Origin: Bacteroidota bacterium
Lineage (GTDB): Bacteria; Bacteroidota; Ignavibacteria; Ignavibacteriales; Ignavibacteriaceae
DNA: 64,000 nucleotides
Assembly (NCBI GenBank): GCA_022573715.1
Contig: JACZTL010000010.1
Location: 22,683 to 86,682 of the forward strand
Direction: 5' to 3'
How positions within the stretch are numbered: position 1 is the stretch's first letter; each line of letters opens with the position of its first letter. Below are positions 36,249-45,993 of the stretch, one piece after another. Made by a program: the position numbers and the translations under genes. The notes under the pieces are model-generated. The model was not told the DNA's origin. It saw nothing but the letters and a program-made list of their open reading frames with translations, and did not search any database.

Positions 36249-37736
36249 TTATTTTTCCTTACGTAGTTTTGTAATCATAATTTTATTCAGCAGAATAAAT
36301 ACACTTAACACAATTACCCATTGAATAACAGCTGTTCCTAAGTTTGCCGTGTGGAATGGGTTCCACCATTCAGGGTCCCAGGTCAAAGAAGATACCAGCC
36401 ACCAGGAAATTAAAATTACAACCTGTAGGGGTATCAGCACACCGATAGCAACATTATACCATTTGCCAATTTTAATATCACTTCCGTAGCCGTTAATTAT
36501 TTCTGTTCTAAATTTATCCACACCGAATCTTATAATTGCAAATGAAATAAATGCACCGCTTAAAATAAGACCAACTCCCCAAACCCAATCTTGATTGGTA
36601 AAGAAATCCAGACTGAGTGCTGAAGGTATGCCAAAAACAAATCCGCAAACCGTAACCACAATTAATGCAGATTTTCTTTTAAAACCAAAATCCATAAATG
36701 TTCTTGTGGCAAGTTCCACCATTGACATTAGCGAAGTTACAGCAGCAAAAAACAATGAAATAAAAAAAATAGAAGCAAAGAAGATATTTACCAAATAGTT
36801 TGATGAAATGTGCGCGAACAATTGTGGGAGATAAATAAAAGTAAGCCCTGTGTTTGCCGGTCCAGATTGTGTTATTTGATTCATTGCATCAACGGAACCT
36901 GCCTGTCCGGCAGGCAGGCTTAACGCAAAAACAGTTGAAAATATTGTAATGCCTGCAATTAAAGATACTGTATTGTTACCAAAACCAATCAATACAGCAT
37001 TTAATGAAATATCTTCACTCTTTTTCATATATACAGCATAAGTTAATATTAATCCCCAGCCTGCCCCTGTATCCCAGGCATTTTGAGTAAGTGCATTTAA
37101 CCATACTTTATAATCAAGAAGTTTATCCAGTTCCGGCGTAAAGAAATATTTAATACCTTCAATTGCATTGTCTAAAGTTATAGCACGGAAGAAAAGAATA
37201 ATTAAAATTATAATTAATGTTGGTACTAAAAACTTTGTTACTTTTTCTATTCCTTTTGTTACACCCTTATAAATAATAATCCCAACTATAAGCATTGAAA
37301 TAAAATGAAAAAGCAACGGTTGGTAACCGGATGAAAACTCATTCCAATATGCCAGTTGATCCGTAATATTAAATAAGTTTCCGCTTACTGCTGAAAAAAA
37401 ATATCTTAAACACCAGCCTGTTACTACGGAATAATAAAACATAATAGCTGTAGAAACAAAAACAACAAAAGCGCCCATCCATCCAAATTTATTTCCCGCA
37501 GTTTTTACAAGTGCACCGACTGGTCCAAATCTTGTTGATTTACCGAGTGCAAATTCGGCAATAATTAAAGGTATTGACCATGTAAAAAGAAAAATAACCC
37601 AGGGTATTAAAAAAGAACCGCCTCCGTTTTGTGCAACAACTCTTGAGAAACGCCAAATATTTCCTGTGCCTACGGCGATACCTATAGTTGCAATTATTAA
37701 AGCCCAGCGAGATGAAAAATATTCTTTTTCTTTCAT
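36249..37736 (-). CDS. Sodium-dependent NSS-family transporter, large subunit
   Basis: 495 residues, 12 hydrophobic segments. The NSS signature SRWALIIATIGIAVGTGNIWRFSRVVAQNGGGSFLIPW (about residues 8-45) includes the Na+-binding helix 1 residues, and NAWDTGAGWGLILTYAVYM (about 218-236) is the conserved helix 6 region. With the adjacent MetS-type subunit it is probably an amino-acid (methionine or alanine) transporter. Residues about 273-280 read SLPAGQAGS, encoded by an inserted palindrome. Confidence 0.9.
   Translation of the reverse strand: MKEKEYFSSRWALIIATIGIAVGTGNIWRFSRVVAQNGGGSFLIPWVIFLFTWSIPLIIAEFALGKSTRFGPVGALVKTAGNKFGWMGAFVVFVSTAIMFYYSVVTGWCLRYFFSAVSGNLFNITDQLAYWNEFSSGYQPLLFHFISMLIVGIIIYKGVTKGIEKVTKFLVPTLIIILIILFFRAITLDNAIEGIKYFFTPELDKLLDYKVWLNALTQNAWDTGAGWGLILTYAVYMKKSEDISLNAVLIGFGNNTVSLIAGITIFSTVFALSLPAGQAGSVDAMNQITQSGPANTGLTFIYLPQLFAHISSNYLVNIFFASIFFISLFFAAVTSLMSMVELATRTFMDFGFKRKSALIVVTVCGFVFGIPSALSLDFFTNQDWVWGVGLILSGAFISFAIIRFGVDKFRTEIINGYGSDIKIGKWYNVAIGVLIPLQVVILISWWLVSSLTWDPEWWNPFHTANLGTAVIQWVIVLSVFILLNKIMITKLRKEK
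36898..36918. repeat. Palindromic element inserted in frame in the NSS transporter
   Basis: Arms CCTGCCTG (36898-36905) and CAGGCAGG (36911-36918) flank a 5-base centre. The GC-rich block contrasts with the AT-rich gene. On the minus strand it encodes LPAGQAG in a loop between hydrophobic segments, keeping the frame. LPAGQAG-encoding palindromes are recalled as dispersed inserts in several AT-rich bacterial groups. Confidence 0.8.
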
Positions 37737-37790
37737 TATATACTACAAACTACATTCCAAAATGGAACTTAGCTTGTTGATGTTTATAAA

Positions 37791-38429
37791 TTATTCTTTC
37801 TTTTTTGGTTGTCTTTTTTCAATTGTTATGCTTTCAATAACAATATCGCTGAAAGGTTTGCTGGATGATTTGTCTACTTTAGTTCTGCCTATAGAGCTAA
37901 CAACATCAATTCCTTCAATCACCTTTCCGAATATTGTGTGATGATTGTTCAACCATGGAGTAGGAGCCAATGTAATAAAAAACTGACTTCCATTTGTGGT
38001 TGGACCTGAATTTGCCATTGCTAAAATTCCGGTTTCATCAAATTTAAGTTTGGGTGTAAATTCATCTTTAAAAGGTTTTCCCCAGATGCTTTCACCGCCT
38101 CTTCCTGTACCGGTCGGGTCACCGCCCTGGATCATAAAACCTTCAATTACCCTGTGGAATATTATATCTTTGTAATATCCTGCTTCTGAATGCTTAACAA
38201 AATTTTCAACGGCTAAGGGTGCATCGTCAGAAAAAAGTTGAATTTCAATATCGCCCATGTTTGTTTTCATTACAGCTACTGTTATCTCATTTACAGATTG
38301 TGTTGAATCAGTCATTAATTTTTTCTCCGTTTTCGTTTTTAGATTATTTTCTGTTATATTACTTTGAGCAACAGTGCTGAAGCCTGTAATTAAAAGTAAT
38401 AAAATAAGTGTGATTTTATGTATTCTCAT
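37791..38429 (-). CDS. Peptidyl-prolyl cis-trans isomerase, cyclophilin type, exported
   Basis: 212 residues. Signal peptide MRIHKITLILLLLITGFSTVAQ (cleavage after about residue 22), a polar spacer, then a cyclophilin domain: FHRVIEGFMIQGGDPTGTGRGGESIWGKPFKDE and LAMANSGPTTNGSQFFITLAPTPWLNNHHTIFGKV. The catalytic Arg and the QFF motif are present. Expected to catalyse proline isomerisation of periplasmic or outer-membrane proteins. 14 bp after uppP. Confidence 0.93.
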   Translation of the reverse strand: MRIHKITLILLLLITGFSTVAQSNITENNLKTKTEKKLMTDSTQSVNEITVAVMKTNMGDIEIQLFSDDAPLAVENFVKHSEAGYYKDIIFHRVIEGFMIQGGDPTGTGRGGESIWGKPFKDEFTPKLKFDETGILAMANSGPTTNGSQFFITLAPTPWLNNHHTIFGKVIEGIDVVSSIGRTKVDKSSSKPFSDIVIESITIEKRQPKKKE

Positions 38430-38443
38430 AAGTACTCCTTTAT

Positions 38444-39286
38444 TTATAAAACATTTAAATATAATAAAATTAAAATAAGACAGCCTGCAGCTATCCTGTA
38501 ATAAACAAAAACAAAAGTAGAATTTTTTTTCAAATATCTTAATAAAAAACCTATAGCTAAATAACCGCTAATACCCGATACAATTGTTGATATTAAAAGA
38601 TTGATACCAATTGAAACATCGAGATATTTTAGTGATTCATAAAATTCCAGCAAACCGCTTGCAAAAACTGCGGGTATGCTGAGTAAAAAAGAAAATCTTG
38701 CAGCAGCTTCTCTGTTAAGCCCCATAAACAAACCGCCTGTTATGGTTGTACCTGAACGTGATGAACCGGGAATAAGTGCAAATGCTTGAGAAAATCCGAT
38801 TATTAAAGAATCTTTTATGTTTAGTTTATTAATGTCCTTTTTAAAGTTGGCAGTTTTTTCCGAAATAGCTAAAATAATTGCAAACAGAATTAAGCTAATT
38901 GCTATTACACGTAAATCTTTTGTAAACGATCCTTCAATAAAATCCTTAAAAAATAACCCGATTACGGCAACCGGAATACTGCCGATTATAATCAACCAAC
39001 CCAATTTTGAATTACTGCTTTGTAAAGAATATTTTTTTCTTTCAAAAATATTATCTCTAAAAAAATCTTTTATTATTGAAATGATGTCATTACGGAAATA
39101 AAGAAGAACCGCTATCAACGTTCCAAGTTGAATTACGGCAATAAATGCAGTCCAATGTTGGGGATTTTCGGTTGAAATCAAATTCATTATTTTACCGGTA
39201 ACTGTCAGATGCCCAGTGCTGCTGATAGGTAAAAATTCAGTTAATCCCTGTATAATACCTAAAAAAATTGCTTCAAATATATTCAA
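38444..39286 (-). CDS. uppP: Undecaprenyl-diphosphatase (BacA/UppP)
   Basis: 280 residues, eight membrane helices. Catalytic motifs QGLTEFLPISSTGHL (about residues 14-28) and PGSSRSGTTITGGL (about 174-187) match UppP. It recycles undecaprenyl diphosphate to the monophosphate carrier needed for peptidoglycan and O-antigen, which fits the nearby envelope genes. Ten bp after the beta-barrel protein gene. Confidence 0.95.
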   Translation of the reverse strand: MNIFEAIFLGIIQGLTEFLPISSTGHLTVTGKIMNLISTENPQHWTAFIAVIQLGTLIAVLLYFRNDIISIIKDFFRDNIFERKKYSLQSSNSKLGWLIIIGSIPVAVIGLFFKDFIEGSFTKDLRVIAISLILFAIILAISEKTANFKKDINKLNIKDSLIIGFSQAFALIPGSSRSGTTITGGLFMGLNREAAARFSFLLSIPAVFASGLLEFYESLKYLDVSIGINLLISTIVSGISGYLAIGFLLRYLKKNSTFVFVYYRIAAGCLILILLYLNVL

Positions 39287-39295
39287 TAAATTTCC

Positions 39296-39943
39296 CTAAA
39301 AAAGATATGTTACGCCGAGTGTTAATCCTACCGAAAATGAATTAAATTTTACCGGCTTCATATGAATTGGATATGATAAAGTTTTGTTACCATTACTTAC
39401 ATCACTATTTAAATCATATCTTAAATCAGCAGTAATATTTGCATAAAATTTTTCGCTTATTTGCGTATTTCCCATTCCTCTTAATATAAATCCTATATCT
39501 GTAGAACTATATGAAGTGGAAGTTGGTGTACTCGGTAATTGTTCATCAACATTTATTATCCTTAACCCTGCACCGCCGCCGAATTTAAATTGATATCCGT
39601 TACCGTTTAAAACATAATATGCCAATAAAGAAGGCATAAAATTATTAATTGAAACATCATACTTACCGAGATTAAATTGATAGCTATACGAAAACAAACC
39701 ATAAGTCATTTCAATACCAAGGTCAAAATTGTCGTTTATTGATTTATCTATTTCAACTGAAAAATTTATTGCCGAGTTAAAATTTTTTAGCTGGTTATTA
39801 GATGGGGCAAAATTCTGATTTATATAATCGTAAAAGGATGATATGTTTTTAAATTCAATCCCCAACCCTGCACGCAGACTGTACTGAGAAAACGAAGTGC
39901 TTCCGAATAATATCAAAAAACAAACAATTAAAAGTTTTTTCAT
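39296..39943 (-). CDS. Outer-membrane beta-barrel protein
   Basis: 215 residues with a signal peptide (MKKLLIVCFLILFGSTSFS). The rest alternates amphipathic strands (FDLGIEMTYGLFSYSYQFNLG, YQFKFGGGAGLRI, FYANITADLRYDL) and ends in SVGLTLGVTYLF, a C-terminal strand with a final aromatic as BAM substrates have. About eight strands are likely. No function can be read. Overlaps the next upstream gene by 4 bp. Confidence 0.82.
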   Translation of the reverse strand: MKKLLIVCFLILFGSTSFSQYSLRAGLGIEFKNISSFYDYINQNFAPSNNQLKNFNSAINFSVEIDKSINDNFDLGIEMTYGLFSYSYQFNLGKYDVSINNFMPSLLAYYVLNGNGYQFKFGGGAGLRIINVDEQLPSTPTSTSYSSTDIGFILRGMGNTQISEKFYANITADLRYDLNSDVSNGNKTLSYPIHMKPVKFNSFSVGLTLGVTYLF

Positions 39944-40992
39944 TTTTTTTCCTCTTCAGTATTTGCAATTTTAAAAAAATTATAGTGCTGCTTGTTCAAG
40001 AAGAAGTAAACAAACAACGCTGAAAATATAAAAACAGCATAAGAAATTATGTGTGTTAAAAATGCATAAGCCATGCTAATGTTTTCACCAAAACCAAAAA
40101 TTAAAACCAAAGTAGATTTTGCTAAAGTGTGATATGATCCTGTTCCCCCGGGAGTCGGTATAACAACACCGATCGCACTAATGCTCATTACAATCCATCC
40201 CATTTCAAAGGAAACTTCTTTTATATTCTGCATGCCAATTGTATAAAGCCCAACATATGAACTTAAACCGTAAAGACACATCATTAATACACTTAGTAGT
40301 ATTGTTAATGTATAATTCTTTGCGCCTTTTAACGAGGCAAAACCGTGTGTAAGCATTTCAAAAACGTAAGCGGTTTTGTGTGCAAATTTTTCGGAAATAT
40401 GACTCAATATTTTTATAATAATTCCGTAAAATTTTTCTCTAAATTTTACTGTTAAATAAAAGAAGAGAATAAGTATTGCCATTAAAACCATACTTATAAT
40501 CAATGTGGATTTTAACCAAGGAAAGCTATCGTATAAATTCTCAGACCAAATTATTACAGAGACAAGCACTGCTAATCCTAAGAATATTATATCAATTACC
40601 CTTTCAACAATTACGGCTCCAAACATTGATGATCTAGAAAGGCCCTCCCATTTACCAACCAAAACAGCTCTCGATAATTCACCCAATCTCGGTACAACAC
40701 AATTAATGCCGTAGCCCACCATTATTGCACCGAACAAATTTTTAATTGAAGTGTCGGGTTTTACCGAATTTAAAATAACCTTCCACCGTAGCGCCCTAAC
40801 ATAATGAGACGACATCATTACAACAATAAAAATAAGTATCCAGACAATTGAGGCATTAGAAACAATGTGTAAGACCTCTTTAAAATCAACATCAATAAAA
40901 GCAATGTACAAAAAAACAACTGCCAAAATAACTGAAAGCAAGTATTTTAAGATGTGTTTGAATTTATTTGATTTTTTATCAGCGGAGGTCAA
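39940..40992 (-). CDS. LPG synthase TM-like flippase (UPF0104) membrane protein
   Basis: 350 residues with about eight to nine membrane helices. The conserved YVRALRWKVIL, and further on GINCVVPRLGELSRAVLVGKWEGLSRSSMFGAVIVERVID and PTPGGTGSYHTLA, are the family hallmarks of PF03706 (lysylphosphatidylglycerol synthase TM region). The catalytic GNAT-like half of MprF is absent, so only a transport-like role is expected. It overlaps the lolA-like gene by 14 bp. Confidence 0.87.
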   Translation of the reverse strand: MTSADKKSNKFKHILKYLLSVILAVVFLYIAFIDVDFKEVLHIVSNASIVWILIFIVVMMSSHYVRALRWKVILNSVKPDTSIKNLFGAIMVGYGINCVVPRLGELSRAVLVGKWEGLSRSSMFGAVIVERVIDIIFLGLAVLVSVIIWSENLYDSFPWLKSTLIISMVLMAILILFFYLTVKFREKFYGIIIKILSHISEKFAHKTAYVFEMLTHGFASLKGAKNYTLTILLSVLMMCLYGLSSYVGLYTIGMQNIKEVSFEMGWIVMSISAIGVVIPTPGGTGSYHTLAKSTLVLIFGFGENISMAYAFLTHIISYAVFIFSALFVYFFLNKQHYNFFKIANTEEEKK

Positions 40993-41587
40993 TAGTTTCA
41001 GTTCCTTTTGATGGAATTATTTTAAAAATAGAATCATTATACCCGTTGTTTTCTTTATAATTGCTAAACACAATCCTTAATATTCCGTAACCTGTTCCTT
41101 CTACAATAATTTTTTTAATCTGATAATGAGTATTAAAATATAACACAGCATAATTAAAGTTTAAACCCGAATCTTTTTTAGGCTCAATTTTTAATATAAA
41201 AGTGTTTTTCTCTTTTTTCTCACTTACATTGCTATACCGAGGATATTCTTCAATCAACTTTCTAAGAGAAAATACAGACGGGTTTTCCTCATCAATGCTA
41301 CTTATTATAATTTTGTTTCTCTTTTTATTATAGCTCCAGTTTGTTTTGCCGTCGGAAACTATTAAAACATTTTTTAATTCGATTCTTAATTTATCCTTTT
41401 GTTTGAATTTAATTTTACCCTTTAAATTTATGTTTCCGTTTGTTTGCTGAACAAAGTCGGCAGAAAAATCTTTTATTGAATTAAATTTATTTTTAACTTT
41501 TTCAAGTAGGGATTGGCCGGAACCAATACCTGTAAATAATTGAAAGAATAAAAATGTTAAGAAAAATATTTTTAATAATTTTTTCAA
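40979..41587 (-). CDS. lolA: LolA-like outer-membrane lipoprotein carrier
   Basis: 202 residues, signal peptide about 1-25 (IFFLTFLFFQLFTGIGSG), then the LolA half-barrel with VKNKFNSIKDFSADFVQQTNGNINLKGKIKFKQKDKLRIEL and the beta-rich remainder. LolA shuttles lipoproteins from the LolCDE exporter to the outer membrane. Family matches are often weak, so the name is probable but not certain. 29 bp downstream of ftsK, an ftsK-lolA order that is widely conserved. Confidence 0.85.
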   Translation of the reverse strand: MKKLLKIFFLTFLFFQLFTGIGSGQSLLEKVKNKFNSIKDFSADFVQQTNGNINLKGKIKFKQKDKLRIELKNVLIVSDGKTNWSYNKKRNKIIISSIDEENPSVFSLRKLIEEYPRYSNVSEKKEKNTFILKIEPKKDSGLNFNYAVLYFNTHYQIKKIIVEGTGYGILRIVFSNYKENNGYNDSIFKIIPSKGTETIDLR

Positions 41588-41616
41588 TAAAATTTGTAAT
41601 AGTAATATAATATGGT

Positions 41617-44067
41617 TTACAGTGAGCGAATGATTGTTTCAAGTTGTTCTTCGTTTTCTACAAGTACCGTTCGTGCTTTACTTCCGTCACTTGGCCCGAC
41701 AATTCCGGCTTCTTCAAGCTGGTCAACTATTCTAGCAGCACGTGAATACCCAAGTTTTAATCGCCTTTGTAAAAGCGAAACTGAACCTTGCTGATGACGC
41801 ACGACCACCCTTGCAGCTTCATCAAACATTGGGTCTAAATCCGATAGAAAACCCGACGCTGCTTGTTTTTTCTTTTCGTAAAGTGAAGGTAAAAAATACG
41901 GTTTTGAATAGCCCGGCTGCGATGCAACATAATCCGTAATTTTTTCAACTTCATCGGTAGAAATAAAGGCATTTTGCATTCTAATTGGTTTTGGTAAACC
42001 TGTAGGTAGAAATAAAACATCTCCTTTACCCAAGAGCTGTTCTGCTCCGTTCATATCTAATATTGTACGCGAATCTATTTTTGTTGCTACCTGATATGAA
42101 ATACGTGCGCTGAAGTTTGCTTTAATAACACCTGTTATTACATTTACAGATGGTCTTTGTGTTGCTACTATCAAATGAATACCAACTGCCCTTGCAAGTT
42201 GTGCCAGTCTCGCAATAGGTTCTTCCACTTCCTTGCCTGCGGTTATCATTAAATCTGCCAACTCATCTATTATCACTACAAGATAAGGAAGAAAATGATG
42301 CTTCATATCATCGGTGTCAGCAGGTTTGGTTTTAGGATTTATAACTTTCGCGTTGTAGTCAACCAGATTTCTTACACCCGCTTTTGCAAGTTTATCATAC
42401 CGCATTTCCATTTCGTATTCAACTGATTTTAACAAAAGTACAGCGTTTTGTGGATTGGTAATTATTTCCTCGTCAAGATCGGGTGAAACTGCCAAAAAAT
42501 GTTTTCTCAGTTTGTTATAAAAAGAAAGCTCTATTTTCTTTGGATCGATCATCAGAAACTTTACTTCTGAAGGAAGCTTTGAATAGAGAAGGCTGGCAAT
42601 TATCATATTTATTCCTACACTCTTTCCGGAACCTGTAGAGCCTGCAATAAGAATGTGAGGCATTTTTGCAAGATCTGTTATAAACACATCGCCGTTTATC
42701 ATCTTGCCCATTGCTATTGGGAGTTCTGCTTTTGATTCATATATTTTACTCAAAACAGATCTTGCATTTACTATAGAAGCTACGGCATTTGGTATCTCTA
42801 CCCCGATAGCACTCTTCCCTGGAATAGGTGCAATAATTCTTATTCCCCTGGCAGCAAGCGCCAGTGCGATGTCGTGTTCTAATCCCACAATTCTACTTAT
42901 TTTTACTCCAGGTGCGGGAACAATTTCATATAAAGTAATTACCGGTCCAGGAGTTACAGAAATATCCTCTATTTCAATATCAAATAGTCCCAGCTTTTCT
43001 TTTAAAAGTTCTGCATTGCGAGTTAATTCCTCTTCAGCAACAGTTATGTTATCCTGTGGTATGGGGTCAAGAATTTCTAAAGGCAACGGAGTGTAATTTA
43101 TCTTCTCTTCCCAAGGATTGGGCAGCTCTGCTTGTCTTTCTTTTTCTTCAATGCTGATTGGAGGCGGTATTTCTTTTGTTTTTTGAATATCTGTTTCTTT
43201 ACTGTTATCTTTTAGAATCTCATTTTCTAATGCAGGTGTAGGCTCATCATCCTTTCGTATTATTTTAATTTTGGGTTCTTTTTTTTCCTCTTTCTTCCAA
43301 CCAAATAATTTTTTCTTTGCAGGTTTTTCTTTACCAAGTTTTTTTATTTTTTCTAAATTATCTTCAGTTTTCTCGTCTATAGATATTCCCTGAATTAATT
43401 CTTCTTCAGCCAGTATAGATTTACTTTTTCTTTTAAATACGAAAAATATTTTTTTAATGTTTATATCAAAATTAACAAGAATTAAAATCAACAAAGATGC
43501 AGCTAAAAACAATAAACTGCCGACACCTCCTAACAGACGGCTTAAAACGATACCTGTATAATCTCCTATTGCTCCTGATAACTCACTTGTACCGCCAAAA
43601 AATGAGTAGTGCATTCTAAACACACCAAAAATTGAAGAAGCGATAAGTGCAAAAAGAACAAGAAAATTAAATGTGTGAAATATGTTTTTGTTTTCAATTT
43701 TTTTAAATAGAGAGATACCCAAAATAAAAAATATAATAGGAAAAATTGTTGAAAAAATACCGAGTGTTGAGTTAAGAAAAAAATCAGAAATATAAGCACC
43801 TAAAATACCGAGTAAATTTCTGGTGCTGTCTAATTTATGTGCAACCTCTGAGTTAGAGGTGAATATTTTTAGAATATCCGAAAATTGATAACTTAAATTT
43901 GCTCTGTCTAATTTTGAATAAGAAACTATGCTTAAAAATATAAGCAGAGAGATTAGAATTAAGAGTACCCCAAATATGTTCTTCTTTTGGTTTGGTGTTA
44001 ATATGGGATTCTTTTCCGCAGACTTTCTTCTTTGAGATGAATTTTTTTTCTTTTTTGTTTTAAGCAT
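41617..44067 (-). CDS. ftsK: DNA translocase FtsK
   Basis: 816 residues. Four to five membrane helices in about 28-205, a charged Lys/Glu linker (about 215-330), then the RecA-like motor with Walker A IAGSTGSGKSVGINM, Walker B YLVVIIDELADLM, and a C-terminal gamma winged-helix domain (SVSLLQRRLKLGYSRAARIVDQLEEAGIVGPSDGSKAR) that reads KOPS. It coordinates chromosome dimer resolution with XerC/D during septation; a Xer gene is at 20116. The linker is short compared with E. coli. Confidence 0.95.
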   Translation of the reverse strand: MLKTKKKKNSSQRRKSAEKNPILTPNQKKNIFGVLLILISLLIFLSIVSYSKLDRANLSYQFSDILKIFTSNSEVAHKLDSTRNLLGILGAYISDFFLNSTLGIFSTIFPIIFFILGISLFKKIENKNIFHTFNFLVLFALIASSIFGVFRMHYSFFGGTSELSGAIGDYTGIVLSRLLGGVGSLLFLAASLLILILVNFDINIKKIFFVFKRKSKSILAEEELIQGISIDEKTEDNLEKIKKLGKEKPAKKKLFGWKKEEKKEPKIKIIRKDDEPTPALENEILKDNSKETDIQKTKEIPPPISIEEKERQAELPNPWEEKINYTPLPLEILDPIPQDNITVAEEELTRNAELLKEKLGLFDIEIEDISVTPGPVITLYEIVPAPGVKISRIVGLEHDIALALAARGIRIIAPIPGKSAIGVEIPNAVASIVNARSVLSKIYESKAELPIAMGKMINGDVFITDLAKMPHILIAGSTGSGKSVGINMIIASLLYSKLPSEVKFLMIDPKKIELSFYNKLRKHFLAVSPDLDEEIITNPQNAVLLLKSVEYEMEMRYDKLAKAGVRNLVDYNAKVINPKTKPADTDDMKHHFLPYLVVIIDELADLMITAGKEVEEPIARLAQLARAVGIHLIVATQRPSVNVITGVIKANFSARISYQVATKIDSRTILDMNGAEQLLGKGDVLFLPTGLPKPIRMQNAFISTDEVEKITDYVASQPGYSKPYFLPSLYEKKKQAASGFLSDLDPMFDEAARVVVRHQQGSVSLLQRRLKLGYSRAARIVDQLEEAGIVGPSDGSKARTVLVENEEQLETIIRSL

Positions 44068-44115
44068 AATGAATTAATCTAATATTAATTCTAATCTACA
44101 GCTTTAATTTTCTTC

Positions 44116-44835
44116 TTAAGGTAATTTTAAAGCGTTATCTATAAAGAGCGGAACTATATCAGAAGAATTTAATTGGCTGCAAAAAGTTATATCATCTTCA
44201 AAGCCGTTTTCAATCAACAACTTTGCATGATATGTTTCAGCGAGCATTTCTTTTATGTTTTTACCCATTGATTTATTTAATTCAACACTAACTTTAGCAG
44301 AATCCGTAAGATTTAAATCATCTTTACTCTTAGAAATTTTCTCTATCAAACTTCCGGCACAAATTAGGTCTTCTAAAGATAAAGTGTTATTTCTACCTGC
44401 ACATAATATTTCAAAATCATTTTCCCTTTTAATTAATTCTTTAGCTATAGCATTTAAATTAGCAAAAGAACAAACCGTTAAAAATTCTGAAAATTTAGCT
44501 TTTGTAATTGCCTGAGTCCCGTTTGTTGTGTAAAGAACAATTGTTTTACCTTCAACTACTTCCTCGCAATATTCTAATGGAGAATTGCCCAAAGCAAAAC
44601 CATCAATTTTTTTTGTGTTTCGTTCTCCTCCCAATAAAAATCGCCCGTCAAACATTCCGCCTGATATTTTTACTGCAAATTCTACTGCTGCAACAGGAAT
44701 TATTTCTTTGGCTCCATTCTGAAGTGCATTAATAATTGTGTTAGATGCTCTTAAAACATCAATTATAACTATAGATTTATTAGTGAAATATAATTCTTCA
44801 ACTCCGCAAGGAGAAATTATTACGTTAATATTCAT
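44116..44835 (-). CDS. comB: 2-phosphosulfolactate phosphatase
   Basis: 239 residues matching the ComB family: VVIDVLRASNTIINALQNGAKEIIPVAAVEFAVKI-like N-terminal motif, LLGGERNTKKIDGFALGNSPLEY and TTNGTQAITKAKFSE (all in the first 130 residues), and LEDLICAGSLIE. Family members dephosphorylate 2-phosphosulfolactate; the same fold occurs in organisms without coenzyme M, where the role is uncertain. It is the gene after ftsK, in the same direction but separated by 48 bp. Confidence 0.87.
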   Translation of the reverse strand: MNINVIISPCGVEELYFTNKSIVIIDVLRASNTIINALQNGAKEIIPVAAVEFAVKISGGMFDGRFLLGGERNTKKIDGFALGNSPLEYCEEVVEGKTIVLYTTNGTQAITKAKFSEFLTVCSFANLNAIAKELIKRENDFEILCAGRNNTLSLEDLICAGSLIEKISKSKDDLNLTDSAKVSVELNKSMGKNIKEMLAETYHAKLLIENGFEDDITFCSQLNSSDIVPLFIDNALKLP

Positions 44836-44885
44836 ATATGGTTAATTAAATTAACAATTAAAAATAAAGAGTAAAACAGAATTAT

Positions 44886-45968
44886 CTATTTTTTTACGAA
44901 TGGAAGTTTTACAACTTTTGCCGGTACTTCCTTCCCTCTAATCATAAAATTGACAGTGGTACCTTCGTAAGCAAAATCTTTTTCTACATAACCCAAAGCT
45001 ATCGATTTTTCTAAAATAGGGCTAACCGTACCACTTGTTACATTGCCTATTTTTCTTCCACCAGCAGTAAGATCATAGCCGCGTCGTGGAAATACTCTTT
45101 CTTCGGTTTCTAAAGGAACTAATTTTCTTTTTAGTCCAACTTCTTTTATTTTTAGTAATATTTCTTTTGCTATAAAATGATTTTTCTTAAGTTTTGTTAT
45201 CCAGCCTAATCCTGCCTCTAAGGGATTAGTTGTTTTATCAATATCGTTACCATACAGACAAAATCCCATTTCCAATCTTAAAGTATCTCTGGCTCCAAGA
45301 CCAACAGGTTTTATTTCAAATTCTTCACCAGCTTCAAAAATATTGTTCCAAACATTTTCCGCTACAGATTCATCACCTTTAAAATAAATTTCATAACCCA
45401 GTTCACCGGTATATCCTGTGCGTGAAACAATCATATCAACACCGGCAACATTTGCATTAAAGAAATGATAATATTTAATATCCAAATTTTTATCACAAAT
45501 TTTTTGTAAAACATCTTTTGAGTTTGGTCCCTGTATTGCAAGCAGGGAATATTCATCACTCTCGTTTATAATATCAACTCCAAAGCTATTATTTTCTATC
45601 ATCCAATTATAATCTTTCTCAATATTTGAAGCATTAACTACAAGCATAAATCTTTCATCATTTAGTTTATAAACAAGAAGGTCGTCAACAATACCACCGT
45701 CTTTGTAACACATAGCAGAATACTGTACTCTACCCAGTGTTAATTTGGAAGCATCATTAACGGTAATTTCTTGTACAAAATCTAATGCTCTTTTACCTAA
45801 AATAAAAATTTCACCCATATGTGAAACATCAAACACACCAACAGAATTCCTAACATCTTTATGTTCTGCAATAATTGATGAATACTGAACAGGCATTTGG
45901 TAGCCTGCAAAGTCAACAATTTTTGCTCCCAATTTTTGATGAACATTAAACAATTTTGTTTTTTTCAT
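44886..45968 (-). CDS. gcvT: Glycine cleavage system T protein (aminomethyltransferase)
   Basis: 360 residues. Folate-dependent T-protein: VQYSSIIAEHKDVRNSVGVFDVSHMGEI (about residues 27-54), SRTGYTGELGYEIYF (about 185-199) and LGARDTLRLEMGFCLYGNDID (about 227-247) are diagnostic. It transfers the aminomethyl group from H-protein lipoate to tetrahydrofolate. No gcvH/gcvP in the window, and no glycine riboswitch fits in the 25 bp to rng. Confidence 0.94.
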   Translation of the reverse strand: MKKTKLFNVHQKLGAKIVDFAGYQMPVQYSSIIAEHKDVRNSVGVFDVSHMGEIFILGKRALDFVQEITVNDASKLTLGRVQYSAMCYKDGGIVDDLLVYKLNDERFMLVVNASNIEKDYNWMIENNSFGVDIINESDEYSLLAIQGPNSKDVLQKICDKNLDIKYYHFFNANVAGVDMIVSRTGYTGELGYEIYFKGDESVAENVWNNIFEAGEEFEIKPVGLGARDTLRLEMGFCLYGNDIDKTTNPLEAGLGWITKLKKNHFIAKEILLKIKEVGLKRKLVPLETEERVFPRRGYDLTAGGRKIGNVTSGTVSPILEKSIALGYVEKDFAYEGTTVNFMIRGKEVPAKVVKLPFVKK

Positions 45969-45993
45969 TCTTTTTAATCTCTGAATTGTATTC

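Noticed and set aside
36595..36798. Plus-strand open frames inside many minus-strand genes, such as this one
   Set aside because: They mirror the codon pattern of the real genes and have no family features or start signals.
45969..45993. Glycine riboswitch upstream of gcvT
   Set aside because: Only 25 bp separate gcvT from rng, too short for the aptamer.
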